From Diphasiastrum complanatum (Eukaryota; Streptophyta; Lycopodiopsida; Lycopodiales; Lycopodiaceae), in contig MU834921.1 of NCBI GenBank assembly GCA_029204225.1, positions 1 through 43,161 on the forward strand: 43,161 nt of DNA, in the 5' to 3' direction. Position numbers and translations under genes: made by a program. Shown here in pieces: positions 10,552-20,534 of this stretch. The notes below the pieces were generated by a model. The model saw nothing but the letters and a program-made list of their open reading frames with translations. It had not been told where the DNA came from and made no database searches. Each line of letters begins with the position of its first letter. Positions within the stretch are counted from its first letter, which is position 1.

Positions 10552-10890
10552 CTGTGTGTGTGTGGAGTGAAAACGAGCATGGCCCACTCCTCGATACTGA
10601 GAGGGTAACATCCATTTGACATTCTTGCACATACGAATGGCCTACACCCTCCCAATGGAGGACGAAGCTCCATGACCTTGAGTCAGTTGTTATAGATGCC
10701 AAGTGCATGCCTTAGATTAATAGCTAGGATAGTGCAGAAAAGTATGTTCACACTCTTGCATATGTGGCAAAGGTTAGAAGTTTAAGCATGCACCCAGTCA
10801 TTGACAAACACACTTAATAGGTTAACGGTTTGCTCCATCTCCCGATATATGTGAAATCAAGGCCTATTATAAGTGATTGTTCTTAACCCT
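10040..10890. repeat. Two diverged tandem copies of a ~420-bp unit
   Basis: Copy 1 (about 10045-10480) and copy 2 (about 10490-10885) follow the same order of landmarks: TTTTTC(C)TAATAC, GAGCATGGCCCAC, ATTTGACATTC(A/T)TGCACATAC, CCAAGTGCA, TTCACACTCT(C/T)GCATA, AAGTTTAAGC and CTCCATCTCCC/CTTCATCTCCC. They differ by many substitutions and indels. The TG microsatellite lies only in copy 2. Confidence 0.75.
10523..10565. repeat. (TG)n microsatellite
   Basis: An almost pure TG run interrupted once by TCTG. Its His/Thr-rich minus-strand frame is a repeat artefact. Confidence 0.95.
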
Positions 10891-11013
10891 TACCAGTAAT
10901 GGGTGGTTTGAGAAGTTATAAAAAGCCCATTAGGGTGAAACGTAAGTTCAAAAATCATCCAAACCACCATTGGAAGTTATTTAAAAGAACTATTCTCTTT
11001 TGTAAAGGTTAAG
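10882..11013. mobile_element. Possible small fold-back element
   Basis: The ends CTTAACCCTTACC and GTAAAGGTTAAG are near-complementary. An inner pair (AATGGGTGGTTTGA and TCCAAACCACCATT) is also inverted. Size is 132 bp. No target duplication is seen. It overlaps the end of the preceding tandem repeat, so chance is not excluded. Confidence 0.35.
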
Positions 11014-13689
11014 CAGAAATTCTACTTATGCTCACCCAAAAGGATCTTGAAATGTGGTGTAATATCTCACAAAATTTGTAATGGACTTGTAAATTTATGA
11101 GTTTGCAATTTTATGGTTTAGGATGCTTGTAAATTCTAAGATTTTCATGAATTTAATTTTTTTTTAAAAATGGAATCAATTTTTATTTTGATTCAAAATA
11201 TAGAAACAAAACCTCTATGGTGCCGAGGGAGCGGGCATGGATTTAGCTAATGTTCGAGGAGAAGGTCCTAATATCTCATAAAAAAAATTATGGTGGAGGG
11301 AGTGGACTAGCTATAATTTAACTTACTCTGCATAGCCACATAGTCAACCTTATACAAGGGAAAAGTGTTAATTGGTATTTGCTAAAAGAAATTATTCCTT
11401 AAAGAGCTTGACTTGGGATAAGTGTTACTTACAGTTATAGGGGCTACTTGCAAATGTCAGCAAACAAAGTACATGGTGACCATGCTAAAAAAAAGTCATG
11501 ACTTTTTCTAGTAGTTCTTCCATTAATGAGGCTTTAAACATTGTGTGCATGGTGGCTTGAGCATTAAGTTTGCAATTTTTCTAGCATTCAAACTTCAGCT
11601 TAACATGTCAACAACTTTGAGGTTTTAGCCTTTATGGTTTGGGTTCCATCCTCCATTGATGAAAGCTTGGTCATTCATTTTGTAGTCTTTTTTCTAGAGT
11701 TCGTAGTTTTGACACCCTGTCATCAACTCTAAGTAGCTCATTTGTCTACATTCTGGTTCAATTCTCTGCATAATTGACTACATTCTTGTTTCATTCCTTG
11801 GATACATGCTACCTCCAAGAATCTTAGTTTTTGCAATAATCACCTTGATTATTTGTTATAAAGTTAACCCTTTACATTTAATAGTTTTTTCATCCCAAGG
11901 CCTAACATTTTATCCAAGGTACACAATAGTTGCATCATACGTAGCCTATAGGAATAGTGATGTAAAAGAATTGATAACCATAAAAACTAATGAAAGGTTG
12001 TGCCTTCGATCTACATATATAAAATGCCAAATTTTGCATAAAGGAAAAGAAAGAAGACGCCATAATAATTTTTACAAAGTCTAGATTTTTCTTGTGGTTT
12101 TTCATTTTCTTGTTTGAGGACAAATTTATTTTTTGCAATAAAAGCACTTATAACGCAAGATGGAGAATCTTAGAAATTTTAAAGTAGATTCATTTCATGA
12201 AAAAAAAATACATTTTAAAAAAATTCATTTAAAAAAAAATCCTAATATAAATGGATTTTTTTTAAATGGATTTATATTAGGATATTAAAATCCATTTATA
12301 TTTAACATCCTAATATAGATATAAAACAAAGTTGGCCTACACATTTCCATCTTAACTTAGAAAACTTTAGCTTGGAGATAGGATGCAATATTGAGCTTAT
12401 CAACAATCAAACATAGAATGCAATTATTGTCCTGTATTAGAAAGAAAATTGAAACCTTTACTCATGTAATTTTATTAGTATCGTGGATGAGGTGATGAAA
12501 ATTTGTGGTTGTTGATAACTTGGAAGATTTACATGTTTGACACCTCATCCACGATATGATGATAAGGTAGGCATACATTGCACAAGATTAAAAACATATA
12601 TGATTGTGCTTCATGTTTAACTATAGTGCCTAGGTACTATGCGATTCTCAAAAGACTCTAACCTAAGGTAGTTGCATGTCTTATATGATTGTCTAATGTC
12701 ATTGTCATATTTTAAGACATCCATATGTCAATATTTAATCATTTATGTGCATTAATTTTAGAGCTTATACTAAGGCTCCACTACAAAAACTTATTTCCTC
12801 ATCCCTTACTTTACTTTTCAATAGTATTCACAATTTTGGCTTAAATTAGCCATCTCTTTGCCATGCAGATAGGATTGAAAAATCTTGGTTCAATTTTGAT
12901 GGATAGTGTTCTCTCCTTGCCCCACATTCACATTTGAATCAAAATACAAGATACAATATTTGACACACAACATTTGCATTGAAATCAAAATACAAAATTG
13001 CATTGAATTCAATGTTCCACAATCACAACAAGAGAATGAGGTGTTTTGCCACACGACCTCTGGATTGTGTCAAGGTTTTGGCATTTTTTTCTTTGCATGG
13101 CTCTACCATGCATGGCATATCCACGTTTATAGTTTAACTTGAGTAGTCAAAATTGGGCTGACTAGTGGGTTGGAAAGTTTTTTTTTAATTTTCTCATGGT
13201 AGTGCCATGCAAAAGAACATTTAGAAAAATTAGTTTTGTTGCATGGAATAGCCACGTGTGGTAAAGCAACAAAAATTCAATTGCTAACTACTTTTCATTT
13301 GATTGTGATCATTTGTCATGCATGGAACTTCCATGCACGGCTCTACCACACATAGAAATAATCAACATCTCCCCGAGATTTGCCACACATGATAATAGCC
13401 AAAAACAATGAGTTTTGAAGATTTGCCATGCATGACAAGGCTGACTTATAAATGTATCATATGGCAATACATGATCAACAAACACCAAGCTCAACATCAT
13501 TATTGACAAGCAATTGGAATATTTCTTGGAAAAATAGAGTAATTAAGGAGAGCCATAGTTGGCTAGACTTATGCTGAAAGGTCAACATATTACATTAGCT
13601 CATGTCATAATGGATATTTAGTTATCAAATATTGACATTGCAACTAATGGAATTGATTTTACAAATGACCAATCTGACTAAATTATATT
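11014..13689. other. Intergenic sequence, no gene; two small hairpins
   Basis: AT-rich and without a convincing gene. It contains an A/T hairpin at 12240-12283 (ATCCTAATATAAAT and its complement) and a perfect 16-bp inverted repeat, TATCGTGGATGAGGTG at 12479-12494 and its complement at 12541-12556. At 13080-13440 CATGCATGG and GCCACGTGT-like words recur, with no clear periodicity. Confidence 0.5.
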
Positions 13690-14094
13690 CAAAGGTAATA
13701 CGAGATGCTAACTTATAATTGATATATATTTTTGTTAGCTTTTGAAGCTTGACATGCTGTGATGTACTTTGTCTCTATCGAAGAAAGCACGACTGAATTT
13801 ACTTCATTGAGTTCCACGAAATCGGTCCCCCTGCTAGATAGAAATAGAATCCGGAGGTAGATTTCTGGTGGAGACTGTTCCTCCCCAATCTGTGTCGGAG
13901 TAGCCTCGCAGGACGAGTGGGTCAATAGCATTTCCATCATAACAGAGAATGTGATCTAAACTTCCCTAAATATATCTCATCACTCTCTTTAATGCTTTCC
14001 AATGAGAGATCCTAGGATTAGACATGAATTGACTTAACGTGCTAACTATGTGTGCCAAATCCGGTCTAGTACATAGCATCACATACATCAAAGA
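13690..14094 (-). pseudogene. Older copia element, part 2: end of RT and RNase H
   Basis: On the minus strand this reads as the C-terminal RT region (LMYVMLCTRPDLAH) and RNase H (YSDTDWGG, LSSIETKYITACQASKA). Several stops and frame slips are present. It is the downstream half of an element split by the copia insertion at 14095-20216; the upstream half is at 20217-20534. If the younger element and one copy of AAAGA are set aside, the two halves meet in the same codon frame at the conserved SLIGSL position of copia RT. No LTR of this older element was identified on the left. Confidence 0.85.
14090..14094 (+). repeat. Left target-site duplication AAAGA
   Basis: AAAGA directly precedes the TG of the left LTR and is repeated at 20217-20221 after the CA of the right LTR. 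Five bp is the usual size for copia integrase. Confidence 0.92.
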
Positions 14095-14776
14095 TGTTAA
14101 AAATTCACAATTCTAGCTTGACTAGTTTTGGTCATATGACTTGTAAATAGTTAGATGGTCATGATGTGGCTTGTCACACGTGCCAAATAGCATAGGATTC
14201 CATTCATAAGGGTGTTCTCAAGTAGACCTAAGTGTTAGAACCTTTGGAATGAGTCCAAATTATGCTTAGATACAAGGGAGAAAAAATAGGAGCTATTTTT
14301 GGTAATTTTTGCATTGTTGAGGGATCTCCAAGATTCCAACCCTAACTTGGTAGGGATGAAAGATCCACCAAAATTAGCATTAGGGATAGGTTTAGGGCTA
14401 CTCATACCTGCCCAAAACCGTGATGGATCATGTATATATAGGTGATGATATCTCACCAAAATCAATCAAGCAATTTCATGTTTTTTCTCTCATAATGGTG
14501 CAATTGCTCTCTATGTTCATGATTGTTTGAGTACTTGTGATTACTAATGATTATAGGATTGAATGTAGGTCTGGTGTAAAGTACTCAGACTGTGTGAGGT
14601 CGTACTTTCACACGTGTGAATCCTTCTTCAAGGATTTGGGCCATTTAGTGAGGTTCAAGCATAAATTTTTGATGGATTTTGATGGTTCAACTTGTGCTAA
14701 TCTTATGAAATCATAATCTATTGTTTCCCTCATCATTTCAAGTGTTTTAGGATCCTTATTTGCTGTAACTTTTACA
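14095..14776 (+). repeat. 5' LTR of the full-length copia element
   Basis: It begins TGTTAAAAATTC and ends CTTTTACA. It is the same length as the right LTR, with about ten substitutions and no length change. It holds a TATA box at 14433 and the palindrome TTCACACGTGTGAA at 14607-14620. Confidence 0.95.
14433..14440 (+). promoter_or_regulatory. TATA box of the copia LTR promoter
   Basis: TATATATA lies about 340 bp into the LTR and is retained unchanged in the other LTR. It is the likely Pol II promoter for element RNA. Confidence 0.6.
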
Positions 14777-14789
14777 TGGTATCAGAGCC
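14777..14789 (+). other. Primer binding site (tRNA-Met type)
   Basis: TGGTATCAGAGCC follows the LTR directly and matches the sequence that most plant copia elements use for priming by initiator tRNA-Met. Confidence 0.92.
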
Positions 14790-15587
14790 TAAAGGCTGAA
14801 ATGAGCTAAATCCTTGGTTTTCATTCAATTTGATCACAATTTTTGATCTAAATCTTGTGTAGATTGGATCTTAGCATCTAGTATTGATTCTAGAACTCAA
14901 AGTGAGTCAAATACATTGGAGATTGGTGTTGTGTGACTTCATTTGCAGGTGTTTAGGTGTCTAAAACCAGAGGCAAAGTTGAATTCAATTCACATTACCA
15001 AGATAGCAAGTTTTGCTTGCTCCAAGCATTGATTTCTAAGCAAGTTTTGGAGGTGATTTCATAGAGGAGGCTTTCTAGCATTCAAGGAGAGGGAAGATCA
15101 GAGTTTTGTGGACTCTTCAAGGCTGTTCTAAGGTGTAGTAGGCACCTCCTAAAGTGATTTAGGTTCAGTCCAACCATTGCTTGACTTATGCACCAAATTA
15201 GATCAATTTTTCATCAATTTTGATCATTTTTTGCTTGTGATTGGATAGTAGATTGTGTTGCATCCTCATTAAGTTCCATTTAGCTCTTTTACAAGTGATT
15301 TTGGAAGTATATTAGGTTGCTGAAATTCACTCTTGATCAGATCATTTGGAAGCTTTAATGTTCTTTATAGAAAGAGGGGCAATTCTACTAGTATTGTCTA
15401 CTTCAATCAAGCAAGTGCATTGTTTCTAGTATTCTATGATTTGATTTTGTTAGAGATCATTCTTAGATCTTTATAGGAAGTCTATTACTGATCTTTTCAG
15501 GTCCCTAAGAAGTGGGATAAGGTAGACCTTCAATCAAATCAATAGAAGTAACCTTCATTTGTGTCAAGTCCTTGATTAGGAGACTAG
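14790..15587 (+). other. Untranslated leader of the copia element
   Basis: About 800 bp between the PBS and the gag start, with no long open frame. Such leaders carry packaging and dimerisation signals in this class. None can be pinpointed here. Confidence 0.6.
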
Positions 15588-16994
15588 ATGGCATCTATAA
15601 ATGCATATCTTTTGGATACTAATGAAAGGCTCAACAAAACTAACTATTCCATATGGAAAGTTAGAATGGAATCTTATGATCATGCAAGATCTGATGGAAA
15701 TTGTAAATGGTAAGGAGGGTGAACCTATTCATCCTCAAGAAAAAGCCAAATACATCAAGAGGTGCAATGTTGCACTACATTGCATAAAAATGAATGTTGC
15801 AAATGAACTCTTAAGAGAGGTAGGAGATTGCACTTCAGCTCAAGATGCTTGGGAGACTTTGAAAAAGGTCTATGAATCCAAGAACCAAACTAGAATGTTA
15901 GCTTTGAAGAATCAAATCTATAGAAGCTATCAAAAGAAAGGAGAGAGTGCACATACTTTTGTCCTAAGAGTAAAGGAATTGAACAAAGAGCTAGCCTTTA
16001 TAGGTGACCCTATCAAGGATGAAGAGCTTGTTCAACTCATATTGAATGGACTAAGCTTTGAATTTGACAATTTGGTTCAGGGATATGCAATTATGGGTAA
16101 GCTACCTATACTTGAAGAACTCCAAGGCACACTCATGGCCGAGGAATCAAGAAGGAGCCAAATGCAAGAGAGGATGGATAGGCTTTCCATCCAAGGTGGA
16201 GATGACCAAGCTCTCTTCACCAAAGGCAAAGGATCAACATTCAAGAAGTCTACAAAGCTTGAGGATCAAGAAGGACCCCCAAAGGCATCTCCATCAACCA
16301 CCAAAGTCAAGAAGGACAAATCAAAGGTGAAGTGCTACTATTGTAGCAAGATGGGGCATTATGCCTCGGAATGCTTCAAGAGGAAGCAAGATCAAAGCCA
16401 AGCCAACATGAGCAAAGAGGAGGAGGAGGAGAGTTCACATGAGGACTCTCTCATGATGTCCATATTTTCTTCAACAAGCTTCAAAGGAGAAGATCCTTGG
16501 TGGATTGACTCGGGTGCTAGTTCACACATGACTAGTAAAAGGGAGTTTTTCTCTTCTCTCTTATCTTATGATGGACCTATAAAGTCTATCTATACAACAA
16601 ATGATGAAGCTTGTAAGATTGAAGGAGTTGGTAGCATTCCCCTTTGCTTAGGATCTTCAAAAAAGATCAACATAGAAGGTGTTTTGTACATTCCTACAAT
16701 AACAAAGAATCTACTAAGTGTTGGCCAAATGGTAGACAATGGTTTCAATGTTGACTTTGCTTCAAATGAATGTTTCATCAAGAAGAAGGGTAAGATAGTG
16801 GCTAAGGGCACTAGACTTGGCAAACTTTATAAGCTGGATGCATTTGTGGATACTAATGTTGTCATGTTGGCCGAGAAGAGCAAGATATCTACCTTTACTT
16901 TATGGCACAAAAGACTTGGACATGTCAACTCGGGTTCCATGGAGGCTATGATCAAGGAGGAGTATGCTTTAGGCCTACCAAGGTCTATTGGGAG
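15588..16994 (+). pseudogene. Copia gag, protease and GAG-pre-integrase (two frames)
   Basis: The start at 15588 (MASINAYLLDTNERLNKTNY...) has the usual copia gag opening NYSIWKVRMES. Near 15680 the frame shifts by +1, and the rest of gag continues in the frame that is open from 15601 to 17133. Seen in order: a helical gag body (AWETLKKVYESKNQ, LILNGLSFEF), a Lys/Ser-rich linker, a CCHC zinc knuckle CYYCSKMGHYASEC (16333-16374), an acidic EEEEESS stretch, protease active site WIDSGASSHM (catalytic Asp at 16507) with LLSVGQMVDNGF, and the pre-integrase LWHKRLGHVN (from about 16900). Gag forms the virus-like particle and protease cuts the polyprotein. A deletion near 16995 removes the part of the HHCC module that should hold the first Cys. 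The copy at 555-1165 has 16 more bases at this point. Confidence 0.92.
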
Positions 16995-18728
16995 GAAGCT
17001 TGTGCCTTATCCAAGGCACATAAGAAGGTGTTTCCTAACTCCATCACAAAGTCATCTCATCCTCTTGAACTCATACACTCGGATGTGCACATTGCTAGCA
17101 CCAAATCTAATGGAGGTTCATCCATGTTTTTAACCTTCATTGATGACTACTCAAGATATTGTTGGGTGTTCTTACTTTCCTTCAAGTCTCAAGTATTTGA
17201 TACTTTTGTAAAGTTCAAGTTGTTTGTGGAAAAGCATCATAATCATAGCATCAAGATTCTTAGAAGTGACAATGGTGGAGAATTCATCTCCAATGAGTTC
17301 AAGGCCTTTTGTGAGGAGGAAGGGATCAAGAAAGAGACTTCTTGTCCTTACACTCCTCAACAAAATGGAGTTGCTGAAAGAAGGAATAGAACATTATGTG
17401 AATGTTCTAAGGCTTTAAGATTAGATGCTTGTTTGCCCAAATCCTTTTGGGGTGAGTCTCTTGTATGTGCAAACTACTTGATGAATAGGGTGTCTTGCAA
17501 AGCCATTGAAGGCAAAACTCCTTATGAGATGTTGTATGGAAAGAAACCCAATCTTAATCACTTGAAAGTTTTTGGGTGTATATGTTATGTGCATGTGCCA
17601 TTGGAAACAAGAACCAAGGAGGATCCATCTTCCACAAGAGGGATCATGCTTGGATATGCAAGCTCAAGCAAGGGCTACAAAGTCTATCTCCCATCCTTGA
17701 ACAAATTTGTTGTTTCAAGGGATGTCATCTTTGATGAACATCATATGCATATGCTTGAAGAAGGCTCAAGTGCTCCAACAATCAAGAAGAAGATGGCCGA
17801 GGAGCAAGATCTTGGTTTTGAGGAGGAGCTCATGGAGGAGCAAGCACCAAACCCACCTATCACACCAAGGAGATCTTCAAGGGAAAAAGTGGAGCCATCA
17901 AGGCTCACATATCAAGGCAAAGGACAGCAAGTTGAGGGTATCTCATCCACTTCTTATGCTTTATCTAGTTTTGAAGAACCGTCTAATGTTGAAGATGCAT
18001 TGAACTCCAAAGAATGGTATAAAGCTATGTTGGATGAGTATGATGCCTTGATTGAGAATGAAACTTGGTTGCTTGTTGAGAGACCTCAAAGGAATGTAAT
18101 AGGATGCAAGTGGGTCTTCAAGCTTAATTTGAATGCAAATGGGAGTGTTAACAAACATAAAGCAAGATTAGTTGCAAAAGGTTATGCTCAAGAGAAAGGG
18201 ATAGACTATGAGGAAACTTTTGCACCCGTGGCCAAGATGGTCACAATAAGACTAATCATTGCACTTGCATCACATTTTGGATGGATTCTATGTCAAATGG
18301 ATGTCTCTAATGCTTTATTGAATGGTTTTTTGGAAGAAGATATCTATATGGAGCAGCCACAAGGGTTCATCAAGCATGGAATGGAGAACAAAGTATGCCA
18401 TCTCCAAAGAAGCATTTATGGCTTGAAGCAAGCCTCGAGATCTTGGAATTCAAGACTACATTGCTATCTTATTTCACTTTCTTTTGTTCAAAGTGAATAT
18501 GATCCTACTCTTTACATTAAGTTTGATGATGTTGGTATTGTACTTTTACTCATTTATGTAGATGACATCATCATTAGTGGAAATAGTGTTGATGGTATTG
18601 AAAAAATCAAGATAGATCTATCCTTAGAGTTCAAGATGGTAGATCTAGGGTGTCTTCACTTCATCTTAGGAATAGAAGTACTTAGAGGGTCTGATTTTAT
18701 CTTTATAAGTCAAGTAAACTATGCTTAA
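16995..18728 (+). pseudogene. Copia integrase and reverse transcriptase
   Basis: After the 16-nt deletion the frame resumes with EACALSKAHK, the second half of the HHCC zinc module. The integrase core follows: LIHSDVH (first catalytic Asp, about 17078), FIDDYSRY, SDNGGEF (second Asp, about 17268) and YTPQQNGVAERRNRTL (catalytic Glu about 17380), then the C-terminal LKVFGCICYVHVP and GYKVYLPS part. A Glu/Lys-rich linker leads to RT at about 18010: NETWLLVERP, KARLVAKGYAQ, QMDVSNALLNG (the family usually has AFLNG), YGLKQASRSW and the polymerase site IYVDDIIISG (about 18552-18581). The frame ends in TAA at 18726-18728, where the family continues with KSLLKKFKM-like residues. The stop therefore truncates pol within RT. 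Confidence 0.93.
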
Positions 18729-19520
18729 AGTCTTTTGAAGAAGTTTAAGATGGAAGTATGCAAAAGTGTTGACACACCAATGGAGCAAGATGTAAAAGTG
18801 CCAAATGAAGATGATGAAAGATCCTTCATGGACATCACTTTGTTTAGGCAACTTATAGGTTCCTTAATGTGGATCACTATAACTAGACCAGATCTTAGCT
18901 TTAGTGTATGTAGGTTGAGCCAATCCATGCAAAAGCCATTGAATATCCATTGGAAAAAGGCTAAGAGGATTCTAAGATACATCTCGGGTACATTGGATTT
19001 TGGGATTCTATATAGAGGAGATGTGATTAACCTTCATGCATTTAGTGATTCAGATTTTGCAGGGGACAAGAGGGATAGGAAATCAACAAGTGCCTATTCA
19101 ACTTTCATAGGAGAAGGTGTGGTTTCATGGCTTTCAAAAAAGCAAGAAACTATATCTCTATCTTCAACCGAGGCCGAGTACAAAGCTTTGACAACCACTA
19201 CAAAGGAGGTACTTTGGATCAAGAGATTATTGGTGGAACTAAAGATCATGGATTTAGAGGAGGCACCAATCATCTACAATGACAATATATCAGCCCAAAA
19301 CCTTGCATCTAACCCAATCTTCCATGCAAGATCTAAGCACATTGAGATATGCCATCACTTTGTGAGAGAAATGGTGCAAGCCAAGGAGATTGCTTTGGAG
19401 CATGTTCCAAGCAATGAATGTGTAGCTGATCTACTTACTAAACCACTTCAAAAGACACCTTTTATGAAGTTCAGATCATCACTTGGAGTGATTAGTAAAG
19501 CAATGATTGAACCAAGCTAG
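18729..19520 (+). pseudogene. Copia RT C-terminus and RNase H
   Basis: This is the same reading frame as the preceding segment, separated from it only by the TAA stop. It contains VDTPMEQD, IGSLMWITITRPDLSF at the RT/RNase H junction, and RNase H motifs FSDSDFAGDKRDRKST and SLSSTEAEYKALT (catalytic Asp and Glu). SKHIEICHHFVRE and the C-terminal VADLLTKPLQKTPFMKF follow, ending in TAG at 19518. RNase H removes the RNA template during reverse transcription. The segment itself has no further break. The purine tract and 3' LTR follow after 14 bases. Confidence 0.93.
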
Positions 19521-19534
19521 ATAGTGAGGAGGAG
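19521..19534 (+). other. Polypurine tract
   Basis: ATAGTGAGGAGGAG lies directly before the right LTR and primes plus-strand DNA synthesis in this class of element. Confidence 0.85.
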
Positions 19535-20216
19535 TGTTAAAAATTCACAATTCTAGCTTGACTAGTTTTGGTCATATGACTTGTAAATAGTTAGATGGTC
19601 ATGATGTGGCTTGTCACACGTGCCAAATAGCATAGGATTCCATTCATAAGGATGTTCTCAAGTAGACCTAAGTGTTAGAACCTTTGGAATGAGTCCAAAT
19701 TATGCTTAGATACAAGGGAGAAAAAATAGGAGCTATTTTTGGTAATTTTTGCATTGTTGAGGGATCTCCAAGATTCCAACCCTAACTTGGTAGGGATGAA
19801 AGATCCACCAAAATTAGCATTAGGGATAGTTTTAGGGCTACTCATACCTGCCCAAAACCGTGATGGATCATGTATATATAGGTGATGATATCTCACCAAA
19901 ATCAATCAAGCAATTTCATGTTTTTTCTCTCATAATGGTGCAATTGCTCTCTATGTTCATAATTGTTTGAGTACTTGTGATTACTAATGATTATAGGATT
20001 GAATGTAGGTCTGGTGTACAGTACTCAGACTGTGGGAGGCCGTACTTTCACACGTGTGAAGCCTTCTTCAAGGATTTAGGCCATTTAGTGAGGTTCAAGC
20101 ATAGATTTTTGATGGATTTTGATGGTTCAACTTGTGCTAATCTTATGAAATCATAATCTATTGTTTCCCTCATCATTTCAAGTGTTTTAGGATCCTTATT
20201 TGCTGTAATTTTTACA
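19535..20216 (+). repeat. 3' LTR of the full-length copia element
   Basis: Same 682-bp length as the left LTR. Of about ten differences by eye, most are transitions (for example GGGTG to GGATG early on, and CTTTTACA to TTTTTACA at the end). Confidence 0.95.
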
Positions 20217-20221
20217 AAAGA
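20217..20221 (+). repeat. Right target-site duplication AAAGA
   Basis: A perfect copy of 14090-14094. Confidence 0.92.
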
Positions 20222-20534
20222 TCCGATTAGTGAATGATAGGGGTTCTTCGCTAAGTCAAGTACTTCACTATTGGTCTCAGCACAAGAAGTTTTAGTCAAT
20301 ACAATACTTGGATCCATTGGTGTATCAATTGGTTTGCAATCAGACATATGAAATTTTTCTAAAATTCTTTTTTGAATATGTCTGCTGGCTAAGATAGATC
20401 TTCTTCTGAGGTCTATTTCTAGTAATGTGAATTCCTAGCAAAGAATGGACGATGCCTAGATAGTTCAAAGATCTACTCGACAATGACAACAACCTGATTG
20501 ATTCATCCCTCAGGTATTTTTCAGTCATGATGAA
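20217..20534 (-). pseudogene. Older copia element, part 1: reverse transcriptase
   Basis: Minus-strand frames read HSLLGIHITRNRPQKKIYL and then SDCKPIDTPMDPS and NPYHSLIGS, the late part of copia RT. The break at 20217 is the insertion site of the younger element, and the same reading frame resumes at 14094-13690. A frame slip lies near 20340. Upstream of about 20534 the element is lost: it abuts, head to head, another copia RT fragment on the plus strand. Nothing remains of its gag, protease, integrase or LTR here. Confidence 0.85.

Larger units (their letters stand above)
14095..20216 (+). mobile_element. Full-length Ty1/copia LTR retrotransposon, 6122 bp
   Basis: The structure is complete: a 682-bp LTR, a PBS complementary to tRNA-Met (TGGTATCAGAGCC, 14777), a leader of about 800 bp, gag, protease, integrase, RT and RNase H in copia order, a polypurine tract (19521-19534), a second 682-bp LTR, and a perfect AAAGA target duplication. 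The LTRs differ at about ten positions by eye (about 98.5% identical), so the insertion is fairly recent. At least three lesions break the coding region: a frameshift near 15680, a 16-nt deletion near 16995 and a stop at 18726. Unless it is helped by another copy it cannot move. It sits within an older minus-strand copia element. Confidence 0.95.

Noticed and set aside
10481-10708. His/Thr-repeat open frame on the minus strand
   Set aside because: It is the translation of the TG microsatellite.
13080-13440. Regulatory array of CATGCATGG and GCCACGTGT words
   Set aside because: The words recur but without regular spacing, and no gene is nearby; chance or an old repeat is enough to explain it.
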